64,000 nucleotides of DNA from Kitagawia praeruptora (GCA_037693485.1 CM075346.1:45120001-45184000); one strand, 5' to 3'. Shown: positions 46,140 to 58,795, counted from the first letter of the stretch. Numbers and translations are program-made. Notes: generated by a model not told the origin, from the letters alone.

Positions 46140-46734
46140 TGTAGGCGGGAACTTGAATTTTTTAACCGGGCGGGATGAAAAAGGGGCCAAAATATTTCTT
46201 AACAATTAAAACAGGAAAACAATCCCCAAAAATCTCTCCTCTCCACCGCTGTCTCTCTCCACCGTCTCTCTCCACCGCTGTCTCTCTCATATATGTCTCT
46301 CTCGACCCACCACTCTCTCTACCGCTCACCTCTCTCCATCTCTCCTCTCCATCACTCCTCTTTCTCACTCCTCTCACCCTAAAATCAATTAAATCATAAT
46401 CCCAAAACTAAATTAGAGGTTCAATCGAATAGGGCTTCGACTTGTAAAATCCCAAAACAATCAAATTAGGGTTTCGATTTGGGCTTCGCTTAGAGGTAAC
46501 TTTCGATTATATTCGATTTGTATATACGTGAGTACGTATATTTATGTATATGTATAATTTTTGATTAGATTAGTAGAAATTTAATAGTGTTAGATTTGTG
46601 TGCTTTTTGTATTGAACTAGCAGGAATTTACTTTAAGATTTGAAGGTATGAAGTTAACAAAATTAGTTTTACCCCATGACAACTAAAATTATATCAGCAC
46701 ATACTGAGTGACTTTGGTATTAAAATCATTTCAG
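46140..46734 (+). other. Leader-like segment in CACTA-2
   Basis: GGCGGGAA and GGGCGGGATG at 46144-46175 precede a CT-rich stretch (46225-46380) and a likely 5' UTR with a donor-like AGAG^GTAACT at 46494. This has the same layout as in CACTA-1 and, on the minus strand, CACTA-3. No coding start is assigned. Confidence 0.45.
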
Positions 46735-47706
46735 GATCAGATGCGGAAAGCTGGTGATGTGTCCTTCGCTGAAGTTTTTCGTGACAGAGACGGTATGACT
46801 TGCTTTACATCAAGTTTTTAGCATTTTTTTTTATTTGGGTAGTTTAAGTACATTCTTCTTATGACTGGTTTACTATTTCATTGGGTTTAGCAATTTAAAG
46901 GACAATGCTCATATATCGAGTTTGAAGGTTTTATTGGCATTTGGCACTTAACTTCTTCTGCTGCCTTGTGTTCACATGACCTCCATTCTGCCATATATTA
47001 CTCTAGTAAATCGTTAATCATGTAGATCTCTGTGAATTTTAAAACTGGTAGTTAGGGGAATTAATTCAAGCACATACCTGTCAGTAATATGTTCTTTTAG
47101 ATGGAGCTTTACTTACCTGATATCAGTTTGAAGTCCAATTTTAGTCTATTCCATTGAAACCATTGGTTTCAACTTTTTATTGACATTATCTGCAAGATAT
47201 AGTAGCCGTCGTTCGTAACAGAGATGTTATCTAAACATTGGTGGTTATTTATATTCCTCACTTATAAATTAAACGGATGTTTGTCTTCTTTTGTTGGAGT
47301 ATATTATATATTATTTAAAATTGCACTCATGAGTCACACTACATGAGAGGTATGATATCCCTTACCTGAAATCCACCATTAGTCTAGGGAATCAGATATT
47401 GTTATAAGTCTACATCGTTATACTTGGATTTTCGGCAATATATGCCTGGATTCCACATTGTCATTTTCCAGCTTTTTGTAATATTCTTTTAACTTATTCA
47501 GGTGCCTATGGTTTGGTTGATTATACGAATTATGAAGACATGAAATATGCTGTAAGTTATTGATTCCTTCTCTGTATGAATACGATTATACTGTATAAGT
47601 TGTTTGCTTCAACATATGCTGCAATAATGGTTTTGATGTATTAATTCAGATTAAGAAACTTGATGATACCGAGTTCAAAAATCCATGGACAAAAACCTAT
47701 ATTCGG
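46735..47706 (+). pseudogene. Captured SR splicing factor: second RRM, three exons
   Basis: Exons 46735-46792, 47502-47551 and 47650-47706 have canonical GT-AG borders and matching phases. They read DQMRKAGDVSFAEVFRDRDG, AYGLVDYTNYEDMKYA and IKKLDDTEFKNPWTKTYIR. This is the pseudo-RRM (RRM2) of plant SF2/ASF-type SR proteins (SR30/SR34 group), which selects splice sites. The first RRM is absent. Two more exons of the same gene lie at 49455-49652, beyond an inserted foreign gene piece. Confidence 0.9.
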
Positions 47707-47889
47707 GTAATCCTCATTCTTGCTTTTCCATTGACGTGAATGCTATTTATGTAGGATCACTTTTTTGTTTTACTCTATTTTAGATTTTTGTAGTCGAGGA
47801 AGTGTGTTACCTTTACGTCTTGTGTTATTTTCATCTTTAGTTGGATACTTGTTGGACTCCAAAGACGTATTCTATATTTTACATGAAAA

Positions 47890-49365
47890 ATGAGTTTAAA
47901 GAAGTTCAAAAACATTTTCTCGAGCATTATAATTTCAAAGCCTAATGAATATATTGGTGGTGCAATGATGAGTGGGATTCGGGAAGCTGTTCGCATAATG
48001 AATATATTGACTACAGGAATTGATTATACGGCTGAGGTGAATGCAATGGAGGCTGCACAGAGATGTATGGACAGTGAACAAAGTGAAGTTACAGACATTA
48101 TTAATAGACTTGAAGCATTTCAGATGTCAAATGCACTATACGAGAAATCTTTGGATGGAAGCCATGTTATAACGAGGAAAGATTTACTGCAAGACATGTT
48201 CTCTAAAGCAAAAACCATATCTGGTAGATTGCATCTGATCAAAGAGCTGTTAGATTTTCCTGTTAGAGTACTGAAATCTTTTGCTGGGACCAAAGACGGG
48301 CTAAGCATTCTCAACGCATGGATTCTGGTATGTGGTTCGGATATACCAAGTATTTTTATCTTTGGTCCTGAAGTGATTTTTTCATGTTTGATTTCTTTTG
48401 CAGTCTTCAGTATTAAAGTTTTACTTCCATGACAGGATTCATTGGGAAAGGATGGGACTCAACTCTTGCGGCATTGTGTTCGTCTTCTTACACTTGTTTC
48501 CACTGATCTACTGGCAGTTCGTGTGTCTGGTATATATCCTGATGCCATTGTATTTATTTTATTATATAGATTATATAGGTGTATGATTGTAGCTCCATAA
48601 TAAAGACCATAATGGGAATGTAGTTTTGGTTACTCATAATGTTAAGTCTTGGGTTTCTTTCTACATGGTCTATGGGATTGATCGAATATCAGTGAGATGC
48701 TGTGTATTGCATATTATTGAAGGGGCAAATTGCAATATCTACTTTATGTCTTCATTTAGCTTAAAGAAAATAATATGCTACTGTCAAGATAACAAGCACC
48801 AGCCGCCAATCTTTCTTCATATAATATTAGCTACAAAAGCTAATCGATTGTGATGGCTGAAGTATGTGATAGTTTGTGCTTGTGAGAAACATATAAAACT
48901 AGGTCTAACTGTATACATAGTTATGAGCCATCTTACGATGAGGATTTTACTTGTGATATTGCCATTAGTAAGATGCTATATCGCTGAGATCCCTACTTTA
49001 CTACTAATGAATATGAATAAGTTAGCTTTTTGTCTTCTGTAATGTCTCACGTGTTTACATTCTAAAAATATGTCATAGGAATTGGGAAAACTGTTAAAGA
49101 AAAAGTGTGTCTGCATACCAGCCGCGATATACGTGCTGTAGCAAGCCAATTGGTTAATGTGATGATTGAAGTGTTTCGCAAACAAAAGGCCTCCAATGGT
49201 AGGCTGAAGTTATTGAGGCAATCAAGTGCTGTGGAGTCCTCAAAAAGCAAGTATAATCTGAGTTCAGGAAAACCTCCTGCACCACATGGAGCACCACCTT
49301 CACACAATAAAAGGGGATCAACCCTGCCAAGATGGAGAACAGGACTGAAACCAAATCAAATATAA
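47890..49365 (+). pseudogene. Captured three-exon fragment of an unidentified gene
   Basis: Exons about 47890-48327 (the part before 48017 is uncertain), 48436-48529 and 49079-49365 join in phase with canonical borders, and end at a TAA or run on past the capture edge. Content: AEVNAMEAAQRCMD, LIKELLDFPVRVLKSFAGTK, LLRHCVRLLTLVSTDLLAVR, SGIGKTVKEKVCLHTSRDIR and ASQLVNVMIEVFRKQKAS, then a Ser/Pro/Lys-rich tail. The helical pattern (unit losing a partner, IGKTV, then Arg-rich RxxAxxLVxxW-like) resembles a TFIIS N-terminal/LW domain, but I cannot name the gene. It sits between two parts of the SR gene. Confidence 0.6.
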
Positions 49366-49454
49366 ATTGATTGGAGGTATGAGCTTGGTTCCTTTATATA
49401 AATTGATCCTGAATATTACTGGTTTAACTGAGAATGTGCTGTTTCATTCTGCAG

Positions 49455-49652
49455 CAAATCTCGGGAACGGTCTGTATCCAGGTCATCATCAAAGTCTAGA
49501 TCAGCATCTCCTGTCAAATCATCCAGGTATCAAAATCCTACATATAAAATGTTTTTCTGCTTTCATTTTGCAAGTTATTGCATATAAGCTTACGTTCTTT
49601 TTATCATATATGCAGACCTAAATCCAGATCCATGTCTGCGTCCCCAGAACAG
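49455..49652 (+). pseudogene. Captured SR splicing factor: RS-domain exons
   Basis: Exons 49455-49526 and 49616-49652 (borders TTCTGCAG^, ^GTATCA, TATGCAG^, ^GTGAAT) read KSRERSVSRSSSKSRSASPV and then RPKSRSMSASPEQ, a typical RS domain. They belong to the same SR gene as the RRM2 exons upstream. Confidence 0.8.
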
Positions 49653-50656
49653 GTGAATATTCTTTTTTGAAGTGGTTGACATGTATATGTTCCGTGTACA
49701 CAATTTAGTGATGAAACACTTGAAGCTAGTTAAAGTTGAGTGCTAATTGGTGTGAGCATGTATAGTACTTAAAGAAGCTCCCACTTTGTGTAAAAGTCTG
49801 TTTCTCTCCTGGAAATTCATCCCAAACAAAATTGAAACTTTATATACAATTCAGCAGATCCTGCTTGTTCTCCCTCTAGTTTTTCTGTGAAAGAAGCAGA
49901 ACTAGGAATTAGGTACCGGAAGTAATTCTATAAGGACTCTTGACATAAATAAATGTATTAGAAGTTCCATACTATAGGTTATAGTGTCAATCATATGCTT
50001 TAGGCTAATAGCTGACAGGCGTAACAATATTTATCAGTTTTTTGGTTCTTGGGCAGAGTTTATTCAGTTCTGTTTGTGCTGTTTGAATGTGTTTTAAGAA
50101 GTCAACCAAAACATCCGTGAGGAATGACTTAGTGAAAGAAAATAAATTCAGTTACTAATTAATTACAATTATTATTCTGTAAGGAAGGACTTGGCCCTTG
50201 CACCATATTAGATTACCATATAACCAAGTAGAAACCTTTTGCATGTATGTATATTTAAGTTAAATATTCCTTTTTTAATTGAAAGGAGCAGGGTAGACTA
50301 TAATCTATATCTATTAATAAAATTTATTTATTCTTCTTCCAAATAAGTTTTATCATATGCTGGCTAGTAAAGTAGTTATGTTCTTTTTTCTATCTCTTCT
50401 TTAAGTTGTAGAGTTTGGGGTATAAATTTCTAGATGATTTTTTGCTCTCTTTTTGCCTTTTTTATCCGTAAGAAATATTAAGAATCACCCCTTGTATTTA
50501 GCGAAAAAAAAAAAGAATCACCCCTTGAAAGTTGAAACAAATGTTTGAACCAACTTTAAAATCTGGGAAAGCATTTGTGCATTGTTCTATATCCAATATT
50601 ATCTAACTAAGTTGAATAATTGTTCATTGTTTGATATTATCTATTGTGCATGGCAG
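49653..50656. other. Non-coding interior of CACTA-2
   Basis: AT-rich intron-like sequence between captured exons. A short direct repeat (AAGAATCACCCCTTG at about 50476 and 50514) is the only structure noted. No gene seen. Confidence 0.5.
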
Positions 50657-50722
50657 GCCCTGGCTTATCCATACTTTAAGGGACTCACCAAAGCTGACAA
50701 AGACCATCATCCGCTGATATAG
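50657..50722 (+). pseudogene. Captured exon end of a MAP kinase
   Basis: After TGGCAG^ the frame reads ALAYPYFKGLTKADKDHHPL and stops at TAG 50720-50722. ALADPYFKGLAKVERE is the conserved kinase-domain end of plant TDY-type MAP kinases, so this is probably a diverged piece of one. Confidence 0.6.
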
Positions 50723-51419
50723 CTGTCAAACTAGAGATAGAATCCTCAAATTTAATTTGTTAGTTTGCAGAGTATAGAATATAAAAAGGGATATACATGT
50801 AATTTTTTCATTACATTGTGTTATGGTTTTCTTAAATTAGCTTGGTACTTTAACATGTAAGATGATCTTATGGGCTTTATTGACATATATTATGTTGGAT
50901 TTGCTATCTCCTGGTTTGATATACTTTTGTGTTGGTTTATTGACATTTCAATTTCAATCAGGATATTGCAAACTGGACTAATACAAAGTGTTGCACAAAA
51001 ATGTTGCTAAAAAAATCTAAATGTATTACAATATGAACAAAAGTGTTGCTCATAAATGTTGCTAAAAAAACAAAAAGCATTACAATAGGGGATAAAATGT
51101 TACATAAAAATGTTGCAATAAATTGACTGTGCAACACTTTTAACGAAAATATGTTACAAAATTGTGTTGCAATAGTCTATTGCAACATCATAAAAGTGTC
51201 ACTAAACATGACAAAAGTGTTGCACTAAAGGGGATATTGTAATACTTTAAAAATGTTGCAATAAGTAGGTAAAACGTTGCTATAGGGGTCTATTGCAACG
51301 GCAGCAGATGCAACGCTCAATTTTGGCAAAAACGTTGCAAAAACCTCTATTGTAACACATTTGGGGTCTAATATGACACTTTTTTGGCGTTGCAATAGCC
51401 CATATTTCTTGTAGTGATT

Positions 51420-52929
51420 CATTAAGTAGTGGATTCATTTAAAGTGATAGAGATTTTAACAGTGACAGAGACAGTACAGAAGAATTGAAGAGAGATGAGA
51501 AAAGAAAAGGAACCAGATTTTAAAGTCAATATATGAAGAACAGTCATTGCGGTTAGTCACTCATGAACCAGACAGTACATCGAGTGTCAACATTAAAAGT
51601 GGTTATTCGTCATTAACTTCAGTGGTTCAAGCTATCAAGACTGGTATGTGGGAAAATCATTGTGCAAGCAACATGAGTGCTAAATTCAGTAACCACAATG
51701 ATTTTATTATCAAGTGAACTGGCTACGAGGAAAAAGAATTATCACAAAGAAATTATAAGAGATATATTCTTAATGCTGAAACCCCGGTTAGAATTGTTGT
51801 ATTTTTTGCTAAGCAAAAGGAGTCCGGTTTTACATCCTCAAGAGACCGTAGCTTACACCTGGACGGGTTATGAGAAAATAGAATTATCACAAAAATATGG
51901 AAAGTGATATATTCTTAAAGCTGGAACCCCAGTTAGAATTGATATAATTTTTGTTAAGCAAAAGGAGTCTGGTTCCAGACGCTCAGGTAACCACAGTTTA
52001 GAGTTTAAGGATAATTTTATATTAATAAATATTTTATTTATTTAGAAAATTATATTTATAAATATCTAATAATATTAGATATTTATATTTATAATTTTTG
52101 GATTAAAATAATTGTTTATTAATTAAAGATTATAAGCTATGCGGGTTAAAAAGCATTTCTACGGAGCCCATTCCATATAAGACGAAATAGGCCCCGGTTT
52201 CCTATGAATTGTTAGCAGGTTAAAGCTGGCTCTTGCTGAGAAGTGTTGCTGACTCTTTCCTGTACAAAGCTGATTTCTACTAGGAAGAGTCATCCTGACT
52301 CTTTCCTATACAAACCTGGTTTCTACTAGGAAGAGTCATCCTGACTCTTTTCAGTTCAACTGTTGACTCTTGGAAGTACAAAGCTGACTCTTGCCAAGCC
52401 TTTCTGACTCTTTCTCGTGCAACTGGTAACTAAAAATAGATAGAAGGTTCAAGGACTTGGATTATAAATATCATCAGGCGGCTCATTCAACAGAGATAAG
52501 ACACACGAACATTACCTCTAAAGAACCCAGCAGCTTATATCTCTCTCTCCAACCAAGAACAGCAAGAACAAATAAATTTCTGTAAAATCAAGTTCTCAAA
52601 ATTTTAATATTTGATCCGATAGAACTTGATTATTTGTGATTCTTGTACTACTAGCGAATTAAGTTTCCTAGTACTTATCTTGTTTTTTATTAACTAAATT
52701 AGAAAAGTTCATGTCGAATTTTCTAATTAGTTTTTATCAACTTGATAATTAATCTGTACTGAAATTGTAACACCCATCAAGTTAATATATTGTTATATTC
52801 AACTTGAAATTTGTTTCAATTTATTCCGCACAAATTTGTTTAAAATAAATTTTATTCAAAGGACAAATTTCAATAAAATGGTATAAATTGTATTCAACCC
52901 CCCCTTCTACAATCTTATTGGACCTAACA
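51420..52929 (+). repeat. Outer copia right LTR, second part
   Basis: Continues the LTR from 45924. It matches 19983-21532, ends TTGGACCTAACA and carries most of the TGACTC array (about 52230-52410) and the TATAAATA box (about 52464). Flanking sequence beyond is gypsy debris. Confidence 0.9.
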
Positions 52930-54293
52930 CCAAATATACATTCCATAGAAGGGAAATTAAAAGTTTCCAACTGAAACATGCCACATCTCCCCGGTACATA
53001 TTCGTCCTAATAGTCGACACTACCGAATACCCGTCTACCTAACAACTAGTTTCAAAAGAACACTACCGTCGGAGTCAGTCATTCCACAAAATTGGCACTA
53101 CCAAGGCCATCCGAATCTGGTGAACCATGTTGCCCAAATGTATTCGAAATTACGCTATCGTGCTGCATAAGCACAGAACCTATACCTGTATGAGTTGCAT
53201 CATAATATATCCCAAAGTTTCCTTCTTCCATTAGGCAACGCCAACACTGGGTCGTCACTAACTTCATCTTTAGCTCCAGGAAGATTTTCTCACATTTCTC
53301 TTGTCCATTCAAACTCTTTAATCTTACAGATAAGTCGGGTTACAGTACTGCAAACTTTGGTAATACCTTGTGAATCTTATGAAATTTCTCACTTTTGTTG
53401 GTGTGGTTGGCCTTTCTCCATTTGAAATTGTCTTTAACTCGGCAGGGCCCACCAACACTACTCACTATTGCTCGTATGTCCTAATAACTGAACTTCATTT
53501 TGCCAGACTCATACTTCGAGAACTTGGCATACACTCGTTCCTTCAGGTTTCATCTAAAAACACTCTTAATTACCTTTTAACCACTGATCGCTTTACTTGA
53601 TCCATTTATGATTCAGTGTCGGAATAACTTAAGATAACTACATTAATCCATTCAAGGAAAAGAAAGAATTTACTATTCCTCTGAATCCCATCATACCATT
53701 ACTTTCCAATGTCTTTATTTTCTAAGTTGGTCCCTTCATAAAATGAACATTTCCCTAAATCAAACCACCTCATCAATTCTCAAGTTGACTTTATAAATTA
53801 TAACCTATGAAAACTGCCTTCTCATGGCGAATTACCATTAACAATATTCACACTATTCCATTCATCAAATGTTATGGCACTTGCTGCCTCTATTTCGACT
53901 GCTCCTGGAGACTTTGCTCCCCGTCCTATATCGATGTCTTTGATAATCATGCATCCTTCTAACTATTTTCTCATTAATCTGGAAATCTCTATGGATTCTT
54001 ATCTTATCCCAAATAAGACCTAAAGTAATTCTTCAAATCCGTCTTGCTTGCTGGTACTTCATCCGGCAGTCCAACTATGAATTCAATATGCCTCCTTAAT
54101 TCCTTTAATAATATCTCAGTTCTTTTACGCCCACCTCTCTGAGCACTATCCCTTAACTCTTACAGTCTCTCTGGCTGCAACCCTCATTTCCTCAAGGGTA
54201 ACTCCTTATCCTTAACATGAGTCTCCTCCTCTGCTGGAACCTTCGCCGAGTCCTCAGTAGGGTACTCTCTCGAATCCACGATCCGATCGTTAG
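52930..54293 (-). pseudogene. Gypsy pol debris (RT/RNase H junction)
   Basis: Minus-strand 53312-53079 reads EKCEKIFLELKMKLVTTQC and then YYDATHTGIGSVLMQHDSV, the end of reverse transcriptase and start of RNase H of Ty3/gypsy (ELK..L..AP.L, YSDAS..GLGCVLMQ). The remaining sequence to 54293 has only scattered similarity. Both flanks are cut by other LTRs. Confidence 0.7.
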
Positions 54294-55167
54294 TGTTGAT
54301 GAGTGGATTTCGTAACAACTTTTGTGAGGTTTTTGGTGAGTTGTAAGGCTAATGATTAACTGTTCAATGGAAGATTAGGGTTGTGTTTGTGGGGTTGAGC
54401 TGAGCTCGAGGGTGTCTCCAATAATCTCAGATGCCTTTAGAGAGAGTTAGAGAGCTGAGTTCGTCTTACCCTCAAGGTGCCTACGTATCCTTTATACAGG
54501 AATCAAGCTCACGTAGTCCTAATGCAACTCTGTCTCTGTGGGAATAGTTGTACTCGATTACCTAGTTCGTGTAGGACTCAGGTTCCTTTAGAGCCTTTCA
54601 CGAACTAGTTGATGAAATAGAGTAGAACTCGAGTTTGTACCCCATTCTAATTCTCTCATATATCAGAGGTATTCTAGGATCATCTGCGCCCTAGAATTAT
54701 ACTCCAATAATAATGCGTTTATCTATTCTAGATAGCTTCTAGAACATTCTGTCGGTCATGCTTAGGAACCTAAATCTCAGGAGCCTGTTTCTCAGGAACC
54801 TCCTTATTTCGGGACATATTGCTCAGGAACCTCTTTCTAGGTACCTGTACCGGCACAAATAACAATCATGTTAGGCTGGATAACTCATCTAATATCTTTG
54901 CATGTTCTTACCTCTTTTCGTGGCTGTAGCTATACAAATTCGAACTCTTCTACTAGGAGGAATCTGGTCCTTTGGTAATCCGCTAAGCTTCCAGACCTTT
55001 AGGAACCTCCTGGTATTCATGGTTTCTTGATCATTTCTTTGTTTGATGCTCATTTCTTCATATCTAATTCTTCATGTCTTGTACTAGATTTATCTTCTTG
55101 CTCGTATGGATTGAACCCATAAAGCTAGTGGGCCTAAATTCAGCCCGTGATGATTTTGGGCACAACA
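54294..55167 (-). repeat. 3' LTR of a Tat-type gypsy element (874 bp)
   Basis: TG...CA ends (TGTTGATGAG... to ...GGGCACAACA on the plus strand). On the minus strand it is preceded by AATCGGGGGGTACT (55181-55168), a polypurine tract, so it is a 3' LTR. The other LTR is not in the window. The text AGGAACCT recurs several times within it. Confidence 0.7.
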
Positions 55168-55675
55168 AGTACCCCCCGATTCCTCGAAAGCATGTAAGAT
55201 GAGGGGAACCTATTTTACTTTCTAGTTAGGGGCTCAATGCTAAACCTGTCTTCTCACAATACTCTATTTCAGTATCATATATCCAAGCCTACATGAGCTA
55301 ACTCGGCGTAGGAAACAGGACATAAAATATTTTCAGTAAATATAATCTTGATCAGCTTCCTTCTTACTAAGGAACCTATTATCCTGTTACTTTTTTCTTT
55401 AGACTGTAGCTCTCAATATCTGCATTTAGCTTCCCAGGGAATCTAACTTGTCTCTCATCATCACGTCTCTTTAAAAATTCATAAAAGAGGATAACGATTG
55501 GCAGCAAATATCTTAAAGGGATAATTCAAAATTCGAATTAACCTTATCAATTACCGAAGTTGTAGTTATTGTTGGCGTTTCCAAGATTTACACGCATACT
55601 ACGCGTGTACCTCTTCACTTATCACTCCAGTAATTCTTTGCCATGTGTATGGGGTTGTCCCGTATTTACCTTGAT

Positions 55676-55683
55676 TATATAAA
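55676..55683 (+). promoter_or_regulatory. TATA box of the antisense ORF
   Basis: TATATAAA precedes a pyrimidine- and purine-rich leader and an intron (55813-56206) that ends directly before an ATG. The promoter points opposite to the host retrotransposon. Confidence 0.5.
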
Positions 55684-56206
55684 CGCATTTCTACCTCTAG
55701 ATCCAATTTTACCTTTACTAAAATCCTGTTAAACCCTTGGAGAGAGAACAAGAGGAGTCCGACAGTCATCTACTCAATCCGTCTTCTCCGTCGCCATTTT
55801 CTTCAATTCAAGGTATGATTCTAACTCATTTCTTTTTATTCTCTTGTAACATAAAACTTGTTGTCAACTATCTACTTCCTTGTGTTCTGCATGTCAAATC
55901 TTAATTTTATACATCCATGTTTATTTGTATCTGTTTCTCTGTTTACACTTCATGTTTCGTACATGATCGTTCACAATATCTCGGTTAATAGTAGCTTAAT
56001 CATCAATTCATAATCGTACCATCATGTCTTTTCTATAATCCTTGACTGTTTGTCTGTTCGCATGCTTCTAATTTGTCGACATACACCTTCTTAAAGGTTT
56101 CCTGCAATACATCTTGTCAATAACTGTACTATGTCTAAATACTTTAAAACCCTAGTCTTTCTCCTAGGTTCCTTAAAACCTAACCCCTTTTCGTCTATCT
56201 TCGCAG

Positions 56207-56927
56207 ATGTCTTCTGATTCTACACACTCAGACCATCAATCTTCAATTCAACCTACTTCAAATGTACCCATAGGCGAAAGGAATAGATCTAGGGTTATCA
56301 TCCCTGATACAAATGAACCTGAAAACATACTTATTAAGCCTTTGACATCACCGTACTATCGCTCCAGATTTTGTTGACCTAGAAGATGATTGGCCTTCTG
56401 ATAATGAAGAAGTGTCTAAACCTGATCACGAGCTACTTCATGAGCCTGATTTTGATAAGGAAATAACTGTCGAAAGGGAGTTACACAAGCAAGAAATTGT
56501 CCCTTTCTGTGAGAAGACTGATTTCGTCATGACCTCCGTTAAATTAGAAAAACTCCTTGAAGAATGTCCCCATCCAATATATAGTATTGTGATTCCTGAA
56601 CCTGGTGAGAGAGCTCACAGGTTTGATGTTAGAACCCCTGACCGTGGAATTCCTAATGCTGTTATTTCTGTTGCCTTTTTTAAAGTAGGTTTCTCTATAC
56701 CCATTCATCCTTTTCTAAGGGAAGTATTGGAGTTTTATAACTTAGCACCTATGTAACTAACTCCTAACTCTTATCGTCTGGCTATCAGCACCTTCATTCT
56801 GTATTCTAGCAAAATTCACAACTCCCCTGTCTGCCCCTGAGTTAGGTTATTTCTTCAGATTGAAAGATACTGGAAGAAGCTCAGGTTGTTTCTACTTATC
56901 AGCATGGCCTTGTCATCAGGGTCAATG
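56207..56927 (+). pseudogene. Antisense additional ORF of the Tat-type element (gypsy-type transposon domain)
   Basis: A 5' UTR intron (TTCAAG^GTATGA at 55813 to TTCGCAG^ at 56206) is followed by ATG 56207 (MSSDSTHSDHQSS). A one-base frame change near 56354 leads into VDLEDDWPSD and the 56412-56756 frame. The core FFKVGFSIPIHPFLREVLEF and YNLAP matches the plant putative gypsy-type transposon domain. A TAA (56754-56756) stands where the family has Gln (..LAP-Q-LTPNS), and the frame continues to ELGYFFRLKDTG before CACTA-3 cuts it at 56928. Tat-lineage gypsy elements are known to carry such ORFs, often antisense, between pol and the 3' LTR. At least two breaks, so not functional. Confidence 0.7.
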
Positions 56928-57789
56928 CACTACGTCAAATTTGGGCTTTCGTCACTCTTTTGTACAGTAAGGGCTGTGACACTTTGGAAATAACGAGTGG
57001 CTAAAAGTCATTGTCCCAAGTTTTAGCCACACAATTATTTTTTTAGTGATCGAAAACACATTTTTTGGCAGATTTAGTCACAATTTAAAAAACTGTGACA
57101 ATTGAGAGATGAAACAGCACGGTTTTTTTTTTGACTTTGACCACATCCAAAATTTATAGTCATACTTGAGAGATAGAAGTGTGACAAAAAATAGCGACGC
57201 TTCTTTGTTGTGTCTAAATGTTACGAAACGGTCACATTCATTTTCGGTGATGTGATTAAATGGGAAATAACTTATGGTCAATACATTTTATATGTGACTA
57301 AAAAGTAGAGTTTTCTGCATATGTCAGAGCTTTGTCCGCTTAAGGAATCTAAAAACTAGTGACTGTATTATTGTGTGACTAAAAAGTACTCTGTTTTCAA
57401 AAGTACCCTCTTGAAACAGAGTATCCCCTTGAAACAGAGCTAAAAACCTCATGAATTTTAATCCTCAAATTCTCTCAAGCAGTGCGTACAAAATATATAA
57501 CAACAGTGCATACAAAATATATAACAGCATTATACAGATGCATTTTTCATTGCATGATAAAACTTTGCTTTACCAAACAACATAATAATCATTCACACAA
57601 TTACAAGAAACATAAAGTATAGAACATGTGCAACATTTTTCATAAGAACTGTGCAGATAAGATTACATAGCTTTAACAACAATTATATATAAACAAAATA
57701 TGCACAAAGAAGAAAGAACCCGAGCCTGGAATTCAAACCACATAAAAGTACAAGTTTTGAATCATGAAAAGCATGTCTTTCTTAACGAC

Positions 57790-58201
57790 CAACTGTTAAT
57801 TCAGCATGCGGCATCATCTTTGGATTGGAGGAGTTCACAAACGAATCATCGTCCTGAACAGGATTCTGTTCAGTTCCAACTTCTGCATAACGTTCATCTC
57901 CAGTGGGGTTGGAGGGCTATTTTTTGCTTTTTCCGAGAAGTACTGCTTGATCTTTCTCATGTCCGGCTTCTGGATTTTTAGGCTTCTACCTCAACTTGGC
58001 AGACTTTTCCCCAGTTTTAGAGACATGAAAACTAGACAGGGATTTCCTAAGCAACTTCTTTGATACAGAAACATCGTTATTGTTATCTGCCTGGCTAAGC
58101 TTGGGAGACTTGTCCTGTTCTCGGTGGTTAGGACCTGAACCCCCTACTTCGAAGCTTTTGTTCCTCCCAAGCTTTGGAGATTTAGCACGTGTTGTTGGCG
58201 T
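57790..58201 (-). pseudogene. Captured last exon of a WVD2-like (TPX2 family) gene
   Basis: After acceptor CACTTAG^ (minus strand, 58201) the frame reads TPTTRAKSPKLGRNKSFEV, then LLRKSLSSFHVSK and KLR, a TAG (57988-57986), KPKNPEAGHEKDQAVL and further broken text. TTRAKSPKLGR is a signature of WAVE-DAMPENED2-like microtubule-associated proteins, just C-terminal to the TPX2 domain. The TPX2 domain itself is missing. Confidence 0.75.
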
Positions 58202-58795
58202 CTAAGTGATTCATGGAAACACCAAATAAGAAGTTGAGCGTAAAAAAGAGGCCGAAAGTATGCAACACAACTTATCATTTAGATGATGTTATGCATCTTT
58301 CAGTTATAGTTCCACTTTCAAAGTAAAAATACCTTATAGCAGTGTTCATAGTATTTGCCAACAATTTCTTATTGTGTACATCAGTGAAGCTTTATACTGA
58401 TCAACTTCAAATCAGAACTCTCTAACATAACCATATAGTCTAGGCTTATCAAATAAGAGCATATAAATATAAGATAGCTAGTGAAGCTTTAACAGGGGGC
58501 ACATTTATAAGATAGCTAATTGAAACTCAAAGTAGAGGAACAAATTTTTGGCAAAATATAAGATAGCTAATTGAAACTTTTAGGCATCACAACAAAATGA
58601 TTATAAAGTACATACATTTCAAATTAGTAAACACGGCACCTTTAATCTTTATGTTTTCAAGTTACAGGGGTGCTTGTATACTCGACTAAATTTAAATTTG
58701 CATGTCATGCATAGATTAATTGTAATAGTCTTTCTCTAACACTAAACATGACTGTAAATATTTACAAGTTTAACTGAGAGGCAACATCTTACTTT

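Larger units (their letters stand above)
45925..51416. mobile_element. CACTA-2: gene-capturing CACTA transposon (5492 bp)
   Basis: Perfect terminal inverted repeats of 27 bases (CACTACAAGAAATATGGGCT...), flanked by ATT at 45922-45924 and 51417-51419; the empty site is at 19972-19983. Subterminal GTTACAATAG / GTTGCAATAG motifs fill 45940-46130 and 50940-51400. The body contains a CT-rich leader and exons of at least three host genes in the same orientation. No transposase. Confidence 0.95.

Noticed and set aside
54294..55167. Plus-strand 5' LTR reading
   Set aside because: No TGG primer site follows on the plus strand, while a purine tract precedes it on the minus strand.
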